From Bacillota bacterium (GTDB lineage: Bacteria > Bacillota > Clostridia > Tissierellales > Peptoniphilaceae), in the NCBI GenBank assembly GCA_023442775.1, contig JAEZXH010000018.1:62001-126000 (forward strand): a stretch of 64,000 nucleotides of DNA. The letters are read 5' to 3'. Made by a program: the position numbers and the translations under genes. Shown piece after piece: positions 46,322-55,358 of this stretch. Within the stretch, counting starts at the first letter, position 1, and the number at the start of each line of letters is the position of its first letter. The notes under the pieces were generated by a model. It made no database searches. It saw only the letters and a program-made list of their open reading frames with translations, and was not told the origin of the DNA.

Positions 46322-46347
46322 GAGATGGGCAGGTCCCATCTCTCTTT
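46322..46347 (+). terminator. Hairpin after ireB, probable leaky terminator
   Basis: GAGATGGG, loop CAGGT and CCCATCTC (46322-46342), then TCTTTT. The T-run is short. Confidence 0.6.
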
Positions 46348-46362
46348 TGATAGGAGGCATCC

Positions 46363-47307
46363 GTGACACAGAAACTTGGACGCACAGGCATCGAAGTATC
46401 GCGCCTGTGTTTTGGCACGCTCACAATGACCCCATTTCAGGCCAATCTCCCTACCAAAGAGGGAGCGGGACTCATCGTCCATGCCTATGAGCGCGGGGTC
46501 AATTTCCTCGACACCGCCGAGATCTATGAGAATTACCACTACATTCGCGAGGCGCTGAAGTCCATCGATCGGAGTAAACTCGTCATCGCGACGAAGTGCT
46601 ACGCCTATGACGAGGCGACGGCGAAAGAGAGTCTCGAAAAAGCCCTTCGAGAATTGGGGACGGACTACATCGACATCTTCTTGCTCCACGAACAGGAGAG
46701 CGAACACACCTTGCGCGGTCACGAAGAGGCGCTCCGCTACTTCGCAAAGGCCAAGGACCGCGGGCTCATCCGGGCCACGGGGATTTCCACCCACTTCATT
46801 CGCTGCGTCGAAGCGACGAAGCGTTACGAGGAGATTGAAGTGGTCCATCCCATCTTTAATCTTCGTGGGATTGGCATCCAAGATGGGACGCGAGACGAGA
46901 TGCTCACCGTCATTCGCGCCTTGAAAGAGCGGGGCGTTGGGGTCTATACGATGAAGGCCCTCGGTGGAGGACATCTCCAGCGCCAAGCCCTGGAGAGTCT
47001 CACCTATGTGAAGAGTCAAAGGGAGATCGACGCCGTTGCCGTTGGGATGCAGAGCCTCGAAGAAGTAGACTTTAACTGTTCCTTCTTTCTCGACGACGCC
47101 GTGGACGAGGATGCGAAACAGAGAATTCAAAAACAGCCTCGCCGCCTCATTGTCGCCGACTATTGCATCGGCTGTGGAAATTGTGAGAGGCGCTGCGTCC
47201 AAGGAGGCATTGAAGTCGTCGACGGACGCGCCACGCCAAACGAGCGGTGCATCCTCTGTGGGTACTGCGCCACCGTGTGTCCAGAATTTTGCATTAAGGT
47301 GATTTGA
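46363..47307 (+). CDS. Aldo/keto reductase with C-terminal ferredoxin domain
   Basis: This 314-residue protein has an N-terminal aldo/keto reductase barrel (RTGIEVSRLCFGTLT, then NFLDTAEIYENYHYIREAL with the Asp and Tyr of the catalytic tetrad, and VIATK with the Lys). The last 55 residues form two 4Fe-4S sites: YCIGCGNCERRCVQ and CILCGYCATVCPEFC. Such fusions (COG1453 type) occur in anaerobes and may use ferredoxin or link it to NAD(P)H; the substrate is unknown. Start GTG 46363 follows TAGGAGG. Its stop overlaps the ruvX start by one base. Confidence 0.9.
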   Translation: MTQKLGRTGIEVSRLCFGTLTMTPFQANLPTKEGAGLIVHAYERGVNFLDTAEIYENYHYIREALKSIDRSKLVIATKCYAYDEATAKESLEKALRELGTDYIDIFLLHEQESEHTLRGHEEALRYFAKAKDRGLIRATGISTHFIRCVEATKRYEEIEVVHPIFNLRGIGIQDGTRDEMLTVIRALKERGVGVYTMKALGGGHLQRQALESLTYVKSQREIDAVAVGMQSLEEVDFNCSFFLDDAVDEDAKQRIQKQPRRLIVADYCIGCGNCERRCVQGGIEVVDGRATPNERCILCGYCATVCPEFCIKVI

Positions 47308-47723
47308 TGAACCATCCCTACATGGGTCTAGACGTCGGCGATGCCCGCATTGGCATTGCCATCAGCGATCCGACGGCGACCATCGCCCAGCCCTATGACG
47401 TCCTCCATCGTCAAGGAAAGTGGAAGGATGTGATGGCCCTTCGGCAGATGATTGAAGAGCTTGGGGTGAGCCACGTCGTCGTGGGAAACCCGAAACACTT
47501 GAACAATCACGAGAGCGCCCAAGCCAAGAAGGTGCTCCGCTTTATCAACGCATTAAAACATGACTATCCTCTCGACATCACCTTCGTAGACGAACGTTTA
47601 ACGACGGTGAGCGCACACGACCTCTTACTCGCATCTGGCGTGAAGAGGAAAGAACATCGGCCCATTGTGGACAAGATTGCGGCGGCCGAGATTCTACAAC
47701 TCTACTTGGATTCTCGAAAGTGA
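47307..47723 (+). CDS. ruvX: RuvX/YqgF family Holliday-junction resolvase-like nuclease
   Basis: This 138-residue RNase H-fold protein has MGLDVGDARIGIAISD with the catalytic Asp, VVVGNPKHLNNHES, and FVDERLTTVSAHDLL with further acidic residues. The family is known for processing the 5' end of pre-16S rRNA in E. coli and as a proposed junction resolvase. I take ATG 47307, since a TTG at 47304 is too near the RBS AAGGTGA. It overlaps the reductase stop by one base. The gene is ancestrally linked to ireB. Confidence 0.92.
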   Translation: MNHPYMGLDVGDARIGIAISDPTATIAQPYDVLHRQGKWKDVMALRQMIEELGVSHVVVGNPKHLNNHESAQAKKVLRFINALKHDYPLDITFVDERLTTVSAHDLLLASGVKRKEHRPIVDKIAAAEILQLYLDSRK

Positions 47724-47726
47724 GGA

Positions 47727-47978
47727 ATGAGGTTGCAAAGACAAGTCTTCTACGACGAAGAAGGAAGAGCCCAAGAGTTTCTCGTCGAGGCGACGTTCGC
47801 CGTTGACGAGTCAAACTATGTGGCCATGATTTCAGCAGATGATCAAGAAGGTTACATCTACATCCTGCGCATTGAGCGGGATGGGGAAGGAGAAGAGGTT
47901 CTCGTAGGCATTGAGGACGACGAACTCGAGATCGTCTCCAAGGCCTATGAAGAGCTTCGCGAAGAGATGGAAGAATAG
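47727..47978 (+). CDS. DUF1292 family small protein (YrzB type)
   Basis: This 83-residue acidic protein has the DUF1292 pattern: short beta strands (RAQEFLVEATFAVDESNYVAMI, YIYILRIERDGEGEEVLVGIEDDEL) and a C-terminal helix full of Glu. No function is established. It follows ruvX by 3 bases, as yrzB does in Bacillus, and precedes fur. GTGAGG precedes ATG 47727, overlapping the ruvX stop. Confidence 0.88.
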   Translation: MRLQRQVFYDEEGRAQEFLVEATFAVDESNYVAMISADDQEGYIYILRIERDGEGEEVLVGIEDDELEIVSKAYEELREEMEE

Positions 47979-47991
47979 GGAAGGAGGAGCG

Positions 47992-48456
47992 ATGGATTAT
48001 AACCTCGACATGGTCCGCAATCTCTTGAAGGACCATGGGTACAAGTTTACAAACCAGCGATGGGAGGTCTACGAAGTGTTCCTCAATCATCGCGACAAGC
48101 ATCTATCCTCCGAAGAGGTCTACGAGATTGTATCGAAAAAAGACGGGGAGATTGGCATCGCCACCGTCTACCGTACGGTGCAACTCTTTGAAGAACTGGG
48201 ACTTCTCTATAAAATCTCCTTTGACGACCAAGTGGCCCGCTATGAGCTCAAAGAGACGGGCAAAGGGCACTACCACCACCACCTCATTTGCCTGAAGTGT
48301 CACAAGGTGATGGAAGTGGAATTGGATCATCTCGACCAGCTGGAATCAGAAATTGAGCAGAAGGAAGACTTTCTCATTATGGACCATAATTTGAAATTCT
48401 ACGGATACTGCTCCGACTGCAAAGACAGCGTAAAAGGAGATGCTCGTGAAGAATAA
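47992..48456 (+). CDS. Fur family transcriptional regulator
   Basis: This 154-residue metal-dependent repressor has a winged-helix domain (YKFTNQRWEVYEVFLNHRDKHLSSEEVY, GIATVYRTVQLFEELGL) and a dimerisation domain with HYHHHLICLKCHKVMEVE and CSDC; the CxxC pairs form the structural zinc site. Sequence looks more Fur-like than PerR or Zur-like, but I cannot be certain of the metal. AAGGAGGAGCG precedes ATG 47992; an earlier in-frame ATG would run deep into the DUF1292 gene. It overlaps rnj by 11 bases. Confidence 0.9.
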   Translation: MDYNLDMVRNLLKDHGYKFTNQRWEVYEVFLNHRDKHLSSEEVYEIVSKKDGEIGIATVYRTVQLFEELGLLYKISFDDQVARYELKETGKGHYHHHLICLKCHKVMEVELDHLDQLESEIEQKEDFLIMDHNLKFYGYCSDCKDSVKGDAREE

Positions 48457-50146
48457 CCATAAATTAAAGATTATCCCCCTCGGGGGCTTAAAAGAAGTCG
48501 GGAAGAACATGACTCTTCTCGAATACAAGGACGAAATCATCATCATCGACTGCGGGATGACCTTTCCCGATTCCGACTATCCAGGAATCGACGTCATCAT
48601 CCCAGACGTCGAATACCTCAAGAAAAAGAAGGACAAGATCAAGGCCCTCATTCTTACCCACGGCCACGAAGACCACATTGGGGCAATTCCCTATGTCTTA
48701 AAGCAAGTGGATTTTCCCATTTATGGAACGAAGCTCACCCTTGGCCTTCTTCAAAATAAGTTGAAGGAACATCGCCTCCTTCGCACGGAAATGCACACCG
48801 TCAGCCACGGACAAAAGGTGAAGATTGGACGCTTTGAGGTGGAGTGGATTCGCGTCAATCACTCGATTCCCGATTCCTCGGCTCTCGCCATTCGCACCCC
48901 TCTCGGGACCATTGTCCATACGGGAGACTTTAAGGTAGACTTCACTCCGATTTCAGGAAAGCCGATTGACCTCAATCGTCTTGGCGAAATCGGGAATGAA
49001 GGGGTCTTGGCCCTCATGAGTGAATCGACGAATGTCCTTCGTCCTGGATACACCATGAGTGAATCCAAGGTCGGGGAAACCTTCGATCGCCTCTTTGGGA
49101 TGCTGACCCGCAACCGCATCATCATCGCCACCTTCGCATCCAACGTCCACCGCATTCAACAAATCATCAACGCGGCGGAAAAGTACAACCGCAAGGTGGT
49201 CCTCTCGGGTCGCTCCATGTTAAACGTCATGGGCACTGCAGAGCGCCTCGGCTATCTACGGGTCAAACCCAACACCATGGTGGATCTCAAGGACATGGGC
49301 AAGTACAATCCTCATCAACTCGTCCTCATCACCACTGGATCCCAAGGGGAGCCCATGAGCGCTCTGACTCGAATCTCTCAAGGGGAGCACAACAAGATTA
49401 AGCTTCGTCACGACGACGTGGTCATTTTAAGTGCCCACCCCATCCCTGGAAATGAGAACGCGGTCTCCGGCGTCATCAATAACATCATGGAGCAAGGGGT
49501 TCGCGTCATCTACGAATCTCTTTCGGAGATTCACGTCTCGGGCCACGCCTGCCAAGAAGAACTCAAACTCTTCTACAGCCTTATCAAGCCCAAGTACTTT
49601 ATCCCTGTTCACGGGGAAGTGCGGCACTTGAAGAAACACGCGGAAATCATTAAGAAAATGGGCCACGATGAAAAGAATATCTTCCTCCTTCAAAACGGAA
49701 CTCCCCTGGAGATTACCCAACAAGGGGCGAAGGTGGGCGCAGAAGTGCCTGCAGGAGAGGTCATGGTGGATGGAAATGGAATCGGCGACGTGGGAAGCGT
49801 CGTCCTTCGGGACCGCCGTCACCTTGCAGAAGATGGACTCATCGTCGTCGTCGTCACTCTGGATAAGAGACGCCGCCGCATCGTCAGCGGCCCGGATATC
49901 ATCTCTCGGGGCTTTGTCTACGTCAAAGAGAGCGGCGATCTCATGAACGAAGCGCGCAGCCTCGTCTACAAGAGCATCGCGAAGAACCTCAAGTCCAAGT
50001 CCATGGATTGGAACACCATCAAGGGAAGTATCCGCGACGACTTGCGCACCTTCCTCTTTAAGAAGACGAAGCGCAACCCGATGATTTTGCCGGTTCTCAT
50101 GGAACTCAAGCAAGAAAAGAGAGAAAAGAACAAGGAGAATTCGTAA
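48446..50146 (+). CDS. rnj: Ribonuclease J
   Basis: RNase J is an endo- and 5'-3' exonuclease central to mRNA decay and rRNA maturation in Firmicutes. The 566-residue protein has the metallo-beta-lactamase motif THGHEDHIGAIPYVL, VNHSIPDSSALAI, HTGDFKVDFTPI, and beta-CASP motifs ESTNVLRPGYT and SGHACQEELKLFYSLIKPKYFIPVHGE. I start at GTG 48446 since AAAGGAG lies 7 bases upstream; ATG 48440 is only one base from it. It is co-translated with fur. Only one RNase J gene is present in the window. Confidence 0.95.
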   Translation: MKNNHKLKIIPLGGLKEVGKNMTLLEYKDEIIIIDCGMTFPDSDYPGIDVIIPDVEYLKKKKDKIKALILTHGHEDHIGAIPYVLKQVDFPIYGTKLTLGLLQNKLKEHRLLRTEMHTVSHGQKVKIGRFEVEWIRVNHSIPDSSALAIRTPLGTIVHTGDFKVDFTPISGKPIDLNRLGEIGNEGVLALMSESTNVLRPGYTMSESKVGETFDRLFGMLTRNRIIIATFASNVHRIQQIINAAEKYNRKVVLSGRSMLNVMGTAERLGYLRVKPNTMVDLKDMGKYNPHQLVLITTGSQGEPMSALTRISQGEHNKIKLRHDDVVILSAHPIPGNENAVSGVINNIMEQGVRVIYESLSEIHVSGHACQEELKLFYSLIKPKYFIPVHGEVRHLKKHAEIIKKMGHDEKNIFLLQNGTPLEITQQGAKVGAEVPAGEVMVDGNGIGDVGSVVLRDRRHLAEDGLIVVVVTLDKRRRRIVSGPDIISRGFVYVKESGDLMNEARSLVYKSIAKNLKSKSMDWNTIKGSIRDDLRTFLFKKTKRNPMILPVLMELKQEKREKNKENS

Positions 50147-50163
50147 TACGGATTCTCTTTTTT
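50135..50163 (+). terminator. Terminator of the ireB-rnj region
   Basis: GAGAATTCG, loop TAATA and CGGATTCTC with one wobble pair, then six T residues. The rnj stop codon lies in the loop. Confidence 0.85.
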
Positions 50164-50176
50164 CACGGAGGCAAGT

Positions 50177-50821
50177 ATGGCAGGGATCGTGGAGGAGCAT
50201 GTCGAAGAATTTCTGAGGGACCTCTATCAAAAGGAGAAGGGAGTCTTACGTCGTCTTAGGGCCATCTGTGAGGAGGAGGACCTCCCCATCCTCGAAAGGG
50301 AGAGCGCAAGGGTTCTTCACTTTCTCGTGGCGGCGCAAAAGCCACGGCGCATCCTAGAACTTGGGACGTGTCTCGGTTACAGTGCCGCCCTCATGGCACA
50401 TGCCTCGGGGTGTGAGGAACTCATCACCATCGAGCACTGGCCAAGTCGTGCCATACGCGCCAAGGCCTATTTGAGGGGACTTCCTCAGATTCAGGTTCTC
50501 GAGGGCGATGCCTTTTCTCATATGAAGACCTTGAGCCCCGGCTTTGATACCATCTTTATCGATGCGGCAAAGGCGCAATATCTCCACTATTGGGAAGAGA
50601 GCCGGCGCCTCTTGGCCCCCGGGGGGATGATTATCTTTGACGACGTCCTTTATCAGGGGATGCTCTCGAATAAGAAACTCTTCAAGAGGCGAAAGATTAC
50701 CATCGTGAAACGTTTGAAGAAGCTCCTCGTCACCATTTCAAATGACGAGGCATGGAAGAGTTGCATCCTTCCCGTGGGGGATGGAATGCTCGTGGTGAAG
50801 GAGAATGATGAAGCACGTTGA
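50177..50821 (+). CDS. trmR: Class I SAM-dependent O-methyltransferase, probable tRNA 5-hydroxyuridine methyltransferase (TrmR)
   Basis: This 214-residue enzyme has the SAM-binding motif LELGTCLGYSAALMA near 58, an acidic loop TIEHW, DTIFIDAAKAQYLHYWEE and GGMIIFDDVLYQG, as in the cation-dependent O-methyltransferase family. Bacillus YrrM (TrmR) of this family makes 5-methoxyuridine at tRNA position 34. The next gene is a U32 protein of the TrhP type, which makes the hydroxyuridine substrate, so the pair supports this assignment. ACGGAGGC precedes ATG 50177. The end overlaps trhP by 14 bases. Confidence 0.87.
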   Translation: MAGIVEEHVEEFLRDLYQKEKGVLRRLRAICEEEDLPILERESARVLHFLVAAQKPRRILELGTCLGYSAALMAHASGCEELITIEHWPSRAIRAKAYLRGLPQIQVLEGDAFSHMKTLSPGFDTIFIDAAKAQYLHYWEESRRLLAPGGMIIFDDVLYQGMLSNKKLFKRRKITIVKRLKKLLVTISNDEAWKSCILPVGDGMLVVKENDEAR

Positions 50822-52034
50822 ACTCTTAGCCCCCGCAGGGGACATGGAAAAACTCAAGACCGCCATCGATTACGGAGTCGATGCCGTTTACTTAGGCGGC
50901 TCTGCCTTTGGACTGCGAAAGGCGTCGAAAAATTTTGGAACGGAGGAGTTGCGAGAGGCCATCTCCTACGTCCACGAACGAGGAAAGAAACTCTATGTGA
51001 CCATGAACATCATCGGCCACGACGAGGACATCGAAGGGGTGGAGGACTACGCCAAGGAATTGGAAAGCCTCGGCGTCGATGCCCTCATCGTTGCAGATCC
51101 GGGAATGTTTCAGATGGTCAAACGGAGTACGAACCTTCCCATTCACATGAGTACACAGGCCTCCATCACCAACGCGGAAACGGTGAAGTTTTGGGGAGAG
51201 TTAGGGGCGGAGCGGGTCGTCCTCGCCCGAGAACTTTCACTGGAAGAAATTCGTGAGATTCACAACCGGGTAGGGGATGGGATTGAACTGGAGACCTTCG
51301 TCCACGGCGCTATGTGCATGAGCTATTCGGGGCGCTGCGTCATCAGCAACTACATGACGGGCCGGGATGCGAACCTCGGAGATTGTGCCCAACCCTGTCG
51401 CTACAAATATGCGCTTATGGAGGAGAAGCGACCCGGGGAGTATTTTCCCGTCGTCGAGGGAGAGGACGGAACGTTTCTCTTTAATTCCAAGGACCTCTCG
51501 ATGATTTCTCACCTGAGAGATCTTGTCGACGCAGGGGTTGTGAGCCTCAAGATTGAAGGACGCGTCAAGAGCGCCTTTTACATCGCGACCGTGGTCCGCG
51601 CCTATCGCCACGCCCTCGATGCCCTCTGTGAAGATCCAAATGCCGACGTCACAGAATGGGTGGAGGAAGTGGAGAAGGTCTCCCACCGCGCCTACACCAC
51701 CGGGTTTTATTACGGCCATCCAAAGGATGAAGCCCTGGTCACGGCAAACTCTTCCTACATCAGACCCTACGCCTTTGTGGGTCGCGTCCTCGAGGTGGAT
51801 GAGGAGAACAAGCGGATTCTCGTCGAGCAACGAAATCGTCTCTATCCCGCCGACGAAGTGGAAATCTTTGGGCCGGGCAAAGACACGGTGACTCGCGTCC
51901 TCGGAAGGATGTATAATGAAGAAGGAGACCCCATTGAGGTGGCGAATGTGGCGCGGCAGCGGTTTTTCATTGCCTACCATGGGGAACCAGTTCGCGCAGG
52001 AGATCTCATCCGAAAGAGGGAGGACGAAGAGTGA
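50808..52034 (+). CDS. trhP: U32 peptidase family protein, probable tRNA hydroxylation protein TrhP
   Basis: This 408-residue protein starts [28 protein letters not shown] and carries the U32 core [38 protein letters not shown], whose cysteines are needed in related proteins. TrhP hydroxylates U34 of certain tRNAs using prephenate-derived chemistry; the older name collagenase-like protease is misleading. In Bacillus two U32 genes lie here; this genome has one of the longer type. ATG 50808 is favoured over 50805 by RBS spacing. It overlaps udk by 4 bases. Confidence 0.88.
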   Translation: MKHVELLAPAGDMEKLKTAIDYGVDAVYLGGSAFGLRKASKNFGTEELREAISYVHERGKKLYVTMNIIGHDEDIEGVEDYAKELESLGVDALIVADPGMFQMVKRSTNLPIHMSTQASITNAETVKFWGELGAERVVLARELSLEEIREIHNRVGDGIELETFVHGAMCMSYSGRCVISNYMTGRDANLGDCAQPCRYKYALMEEKRPGEYFPVVEGEDGTFLFNSKDLSMISHLRDLVDAGVVSLKIEGRVKSAFYIATVVRAYRHALDALCEDPNADVTEWVEEVEKVSHRAYTTGFYYGHPKDEALVTANSSYIRPYAFVGRVLEVDEENKRILVEQRNRLYPADEVEIFGPGKDTVTRVLGRMYNEEGDPIEVANVARQRFFIAYHGEPVRAGDLIRKREDEE

Positions 52035-52684
52035 AAAAGCCGTTGATTATTGGGATTGCTGGGGGAAGTGGTTCGGGAAAGAGCACCGTTACTGAAGAGC
52101 TCTTTTCTCGCATCGATCCGTCGCGCATTGCCGTCATTTCTCAGGACAGTTACTACAAGGAACAGACCAACGTCCCCTATGAAGAGCGCATCAAGACGAA
52201 CTACGACCATCCCCTCGCCTTTGACAACGCCCTTCTCGTGGAGCACCTCGACGAACTCTTGGCGGGTCGTTCCATTGAAAAACCCATCTACGACTTTGAA
52301 CAACACAACCGGAAGAAGGAGACGGAGACCGTCGAACCAAGAGAAATCCTCATCCTCGAGGGGATTCTCATCCTCTCCGAGGAGATTTTGCGAGAGCGGA
52401 TGGACATCAAAGTCTTCGTGGATACGGATTCTGACGTGCGGATTATTCGCCGTATTCTTCGAGATATGAAGGAGCGGGGACGGAGTCTCGAATCCGTCAT
52501 CTTGCAATATATGAGTTCGGTGCGCCCTGCGCATTTGCAATTCGTGGAGCCCTCAAAGCGCTATGCGGACATCATCATCCCTGAAGGGGGCTACAACTCC
52601 GTGGCCATCGATTTGCTTCACGCAAAGTTAAACGCCGTCTTAGACGGAAGGCACGAAGAGGGAGAAAATCAAGAAGAAGCTTGA
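52031..52684 (+). CDS. udk: Uridine kinase
   Basis: This 217-residue kinase phosphorylates uridine and cytidine for pyrimidine salvage. It has Walker [10 protein letters not shown] (residues 11-19), QDSYYKEQ, the nucleoside-binding YDHPLAFDN, and [13 protein letters not shown]. Start GTG 52031 overlaps the trhP stop by 4 bases. The trmR-trhP-udk order matches Bacillus yrrM-yrrN/O-udk. Its stop codon lies within the -35 element of the infC operon promoter. Confidence 0.95.
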   Translation: MKKPLIIGIAGGSGSGKSTVTEELFSRIDPSRIAVISQDSYYKEQTNVPYEERIKTNYDHPLAFDNALLVEHLDELLAGRSIEKPIYDFEQHNRKKETETVEPREILILEGILILSEEILRERMDIKVFVDTDSDVRIIRRILRDMKERGRSLESVILQYMSSVRPAHLQFVEPSKRYADIIIPEGGYNSVAIDLLHAKLNAVLDGRHEEGENQEEA

Positions 52685-52709
52685 CAGGGACGCGTCTTCG
52701 TGCTATACT
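52681..52709 (+). promoter_or_regulatory. Promoter for infC-rpmI-rplT
   Basis: Consensus TTGACA (52681-52686, contains the udk stop TGA), a 17-base spacer and TATACT (52704-52709). Confidence 0.85.
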
Positions 52710-52714
52710 CATCG

Positions 52715-52824
52715 AGTACTCAAGTAGAAGGACCGCTTCTCACCTTACGACGAAAGTTTTAAGGTCATCTTAGAACCCACCATTGGGATCGTTCGCGGGC
52801 ATTTCTATGCCCGCGTATTTTTTT
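52715..52824 (+). promoter_or_regulatory. Ribosomal protein L20-type leader with terminator
   Basis: The leader holds the hairpin AGAAG-GACCG-CTTCT near 52727 and an ACCTT/AAGGT stem, then a strong terminator: CGCGGGCAT, loop TTCT and ATGCCCGCG (52794-52815) with a T-run to 52824. Position before infC-rpmI-rplT and the architecture fit the Firmicutes L20 leader, where free L20 promotes early termination. Confidence 0.85.
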
Positions 52825-52844
52825 GACACTGGAGGTGCTTGGAG

Positions 52845-53357
52845 ATTAAAGAACTGCAGATCAACGATGAAATCAGAGACAAAGAAGTACGCTTGATCGA
52901 CGACCAAGGGAATCAAGTGGGCGTCATTTCTGTGGAAAAGGCCCAGGAGCTTGCCGATCGCGCAAAGCTTGACCTCGTAAAGATTGCGCCACAGGCGAAG
53001 CCGCCGGTTTGTCGCATCTTGGACTATGGCAAGTACAAGTACGACATGATTAAAAAAGAGAAAGAGTCGAAGAAGCGTCAACGTACGATTACGGTGAAGG
53101 AACTTCGTTTGACTCCGAACATCGAGACCCATGACCTGCAGACCAAGGCGAAAAGAGCCAAGGAATTCTTGCAAAACGGGGACCGCGTCAAGGTTTCCGT
53201 GCGCTTCCGCGGTCGGGAAATGGGCCACACGGAGATTGGGCGTGAGGTCCTCGACCAGTTCGTGGAGTCGATCTCTGAGGTTGGACAAGTTGATAAAAAG
53301 CCGAAGATGGAGGGCAGGAGCATGGTCATGTTCTTATCTCCCAAGGCGGAGAATTAA
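52845..53357 (+). CDS. infC: Translation initiation factor IF-3
   Basis: IF-3 keeps 30S subunits free and checks start-codon pairing. The product is about 170 residues, with the N-terminal motif [15 protein letters not shown], a Lys-rich linker and the C-terminal domain with [14 protein letters not shown]. The start is probably the rare ATT at 52845, 7 bases after GGAGGTG (52831-52837). A TTG at 52839 is in frame but only one base from that RBS. ATT starts are known for infC in other bacteria, where IF-3 represses its own translation. Confidence 0.93.
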   Translation: MKELQINDEIRDKEVRLIDDQGNQVGVISVEKAQELADRAKLDLVKIAPQAKPPVCRILDYGKYKYDMIKKEKESKKRQRTITVKELRLTPNIETHDLQTKAKRAKEFLQNGDRVKVSVRFRGREMGHTEIGREVLDQFVESISEVGQVDKKPKMEGRSMVMFLSPKAEN

Positions 53358-53368
53358 GGAGGAAATCC

Positions 53369-53560
53369 ATGGGTAAGATGAAGACGCATCGCGCGAGCGC
53401 GAAGAGATTCACCAGAACCGGTAGCGGAAAGATTAAGCGTTTCAAGGCATACAAGAGCCACATCACTGGGAAGAAGACGGCAAAGCGAATTCGCAACCTC
53501 CGTAAGTCGAGTTTGGTCAGCCCTGGCGATCAACGTCGTATTGATCGCATGATCCCGTAA
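53369..53560 (+). CDS. rpmI: 50S ribosomal protein L35
   Basis: This 63-residue basic protein has the L35 sequence pattern [24 protein letters not shown], then [21 protein letters not shown] and a C-terminal [14 protein letters not shown]. It is part of the large subunit. TAAGGAGG precedes ATG 53369. It lies between infC and rplT as in nearly all bacteria, and expression should be set by the L20 leader upstream. Confidence 0.96.
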   Translation: MGKMKTHRASAKRFTRTGSGKIKRFKAYKSHITGKKTAKRIRNLRKSSLVSPGDQRRIDRMIP

Positions 53561-53576
53561 CCGAGGAGGTAAAGTC

Positions 53577-53930
53577 ATGGCAAGAGTTAAGAGAGCTGTT
53601 AATGCGAAGAAAAAGCACAAGAAAATCTTAAAGCAAGCAAAGGGATACTTCGGAGCAAAGTCGAAGCTCTACCGCACCGCAAACCAAGCGGTGATGAAGT
53701 CCATGAACTATGCGTTCATCGGTCGTAAGCTTCGTAAGAGAGAATTCCGTCGCCTCTGGATTGCGCGTATCAACGCAGCAACCCGTCAACACGGCATGAG
53801 CTACAGCAAGTTCATTGATGGCCTGAAGAAGGCTGGCGTGGAAATTAACCGTAAGATGCTTTCTGAGCTGGCAATTCACGACGAAAAGGCTTTCGCCGAT
53901 CTCGTCCAATTGGCAAAGGAATCCAGATAA
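53577..53930 (+). CDS. rplT: 50S ribosomal protein L20
   Basis: This 117-residue protein is an early assembly protein of the large subunit that binds 23S rRNA. It starts [24 protein letters not shown] and contains the conserved [20 protein letters not shown] and [18 protein letters not shown]. Besides its ribosomal role, it is the expected effector of the leader at 52715, giving feedback on infC-rpmI-rplT. GAGGAGG precedes ATG 53577. Confidence 0.97.
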   Translation: MARVKRAVNAKKKHKKILKQAKGYFGAKSKLYRTANQAVMKSMNYAFIGRKLRKREFRRLWIARINAATRQHGMSYSKFIDGLKKAGVEINRKMLSELAIHDEKAFADLVQLAKESR

Positions 53931-53949
53931 GCTTCCACCCTAAAAGAGC

Positions 53950-53982
53950 AAAGAAGTCCTTTCGGGGGCTTCTTTCTTTTTT
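53950..53982 (+). terminator. Terminator of infC-rpmI-rplT
   Basis: AAAGAAGTCC, loop TTTCGG and GGGCTTCTTT (one wobble), then CTTTTTT. Confidence 0.87.
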
Positions 53983-53997
53983 GCGCAGAGGTGTACT

Positions 53998-55347
53998 ATG
54001 AAAGTCTTACGTCAATTATTCATTCGCCTGCGGCACAATCCACCGATGGTTCTCGGGATGACCTTTGGGGCGTTGATTCTCCTCGGGGCAGTTCTCCTTT
54101 CCCTCCCCATTTCTTCGGCAGATGGGACGTGGGTGCCCTTTGTGGATGCCCTCTTCACCTCGAGTTCGGCGACCTGCGTCACCGGTCTTGTGGTGCGCAA
54201 TACCGCGGTGGGGTGGAGTTGGTTTGGGAAGCTCGTCATCATCACCCTCATTCAGATTGGGGGACTTGGGACGATGACCATCATTGCCCTCATCTCTATG
54301 ATTCTACGGCGCCGCATTGGACTCAAAGAGCGTTTGGCCATTCGTGAACAGTTAAACGCCGTCTCCATGTCTGGGGTGGTGCGCCTCATTAAATACGTGG
54401 TGAGCGTCACCATCGCCATCGAGAGCGTGGGCGCCGTCATCTTAAGCGCCTGCTTCATTCCTCAATACGGATGGAAACTCGGCATCATCTACGGGGTGTT
54501 CCATGGGGTGTCCGCATTTTGTAACGCGGGATTTGACTTACTTGGAAGCTCCATCATCCCCTACCAGACCCACGTGGTGGTCAATCTCACCATCATGGGA
54601 CTTGTCATCATCGGCGGGCTCGGATTTGGGGTCTACGTCGACGTGGCACAGAAACGTCGCTACCGCAATTTTTCTATGCACACAAAACTCGTCCTGGTGA
54701 CGTCTGCAGTCCTTCTCATCGGGGGGACCCTTGGACTTCTCGCCCTGGAGTGGTCCAACGAAAAGACCCTGGGACAACTCGACGTTGGAGGAAAGGTCCT
54801 CGCCGCCGCATTTCAATCCACCATTGCCAGAACCGCGGGATTTTCCTCCATCGATCTCTCCGGGCTCAGCACGGCTTCTGCCTTTCTCTTGATCATCCTC
54901 ATGTTCATTGGAGGCTCTCCAGGGTCTACGGCCGGGGGCTTGAAGACGACGACGGTGGGCGTTCTCTTTTTCACCACCCTTGCGGTGATCAAGGGAGAGG
55001 ACCAGGTGGTCTACCAACGCAGGACGATTTCGAATCAAGTCATCCGAAAGGCCTTTGTCATGGCGTTCATCTGCATTCTCGTCGTCATCGTCGTCACCTG
55101 TACGGTGACGGTGATCGAACGGGATCGGTTCTCCTTCGTGGACATCCTCTATGAATGTGTCTCGGCTTTTGCAACGGTGGGGGTCTCTCGAGGAATTACC
55201 GAGGATTTGTCGACGGCAAGTAAGGTCGTCTTGAGTTTTACCATGTTCTTAGGCCGCGTCGGTCCCACCACCTTGGCCCTTGGGATTGGTCGTCGCGCAA
55301 AGAAAAAGAAGATTCGCTATGCAGAGGGATCCCTTCTCATTGGATAG
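53998..55347 (+). CDS. ktrB: Potassium uptake membrane subunit (TrkH/KtrB family)
   Basis: This 449-residue channel-like transporter takes up K+, probably with Na+. It has four repeated membrane-pore-membrane units with selectivity-type segments: TSSSATCVTGLVV, FCNAGFDLLG, RTAGFSSIDLSG and FATVGVSRGITED. Its regulatory partner ktrA follows 11 bases downstream. Size near 450 and the RCK partner of 217 residues fit KtrAB, not the larger TrkAH. GCAGAGGTG precedes ATG 53998. Confidence 0.93.
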   Translation: MKVLRQLFIRLRHNPPMVLGMTFGALILLGAVLLSLPISSADGTWVPFVDALFTSSSATCVTGLVVRNTAVGWSWFGKLVIITLIQIGGLGTMTIIALISMILRRRIGLKERLAIREQLNAVSMSGVVRLIKYVVSVTIAIESVGAVILSACFIPQYGWKLGIIYGVFHGVSAFCNAGFDLLGSSIIPYQTHVVVNLTIMGLVIIGGLGFGVYVDVAQKRRYRNFSMHTKLVLVTSAVLLIGGTLGLLALEWSNEKTLGQLDVGGKVLAAAFQSTIARTAGFSSIDLSGLSTASAFLLIILMFIGGSPGSTAGGLKTTTVGVLFFTTLAVIKGEDQVVYQRRTISNQVIRKAFVMAFICILVVIVVTCTVTVIERDRFSFVDILYECVSAFATVGVSRGITEDLSTASKVVLSFTMFLGRVGPTTLALGIGRRAKKKKIRYAEGSLLIG

Positions 55348-55358
55348 AGAGGTCAGCT

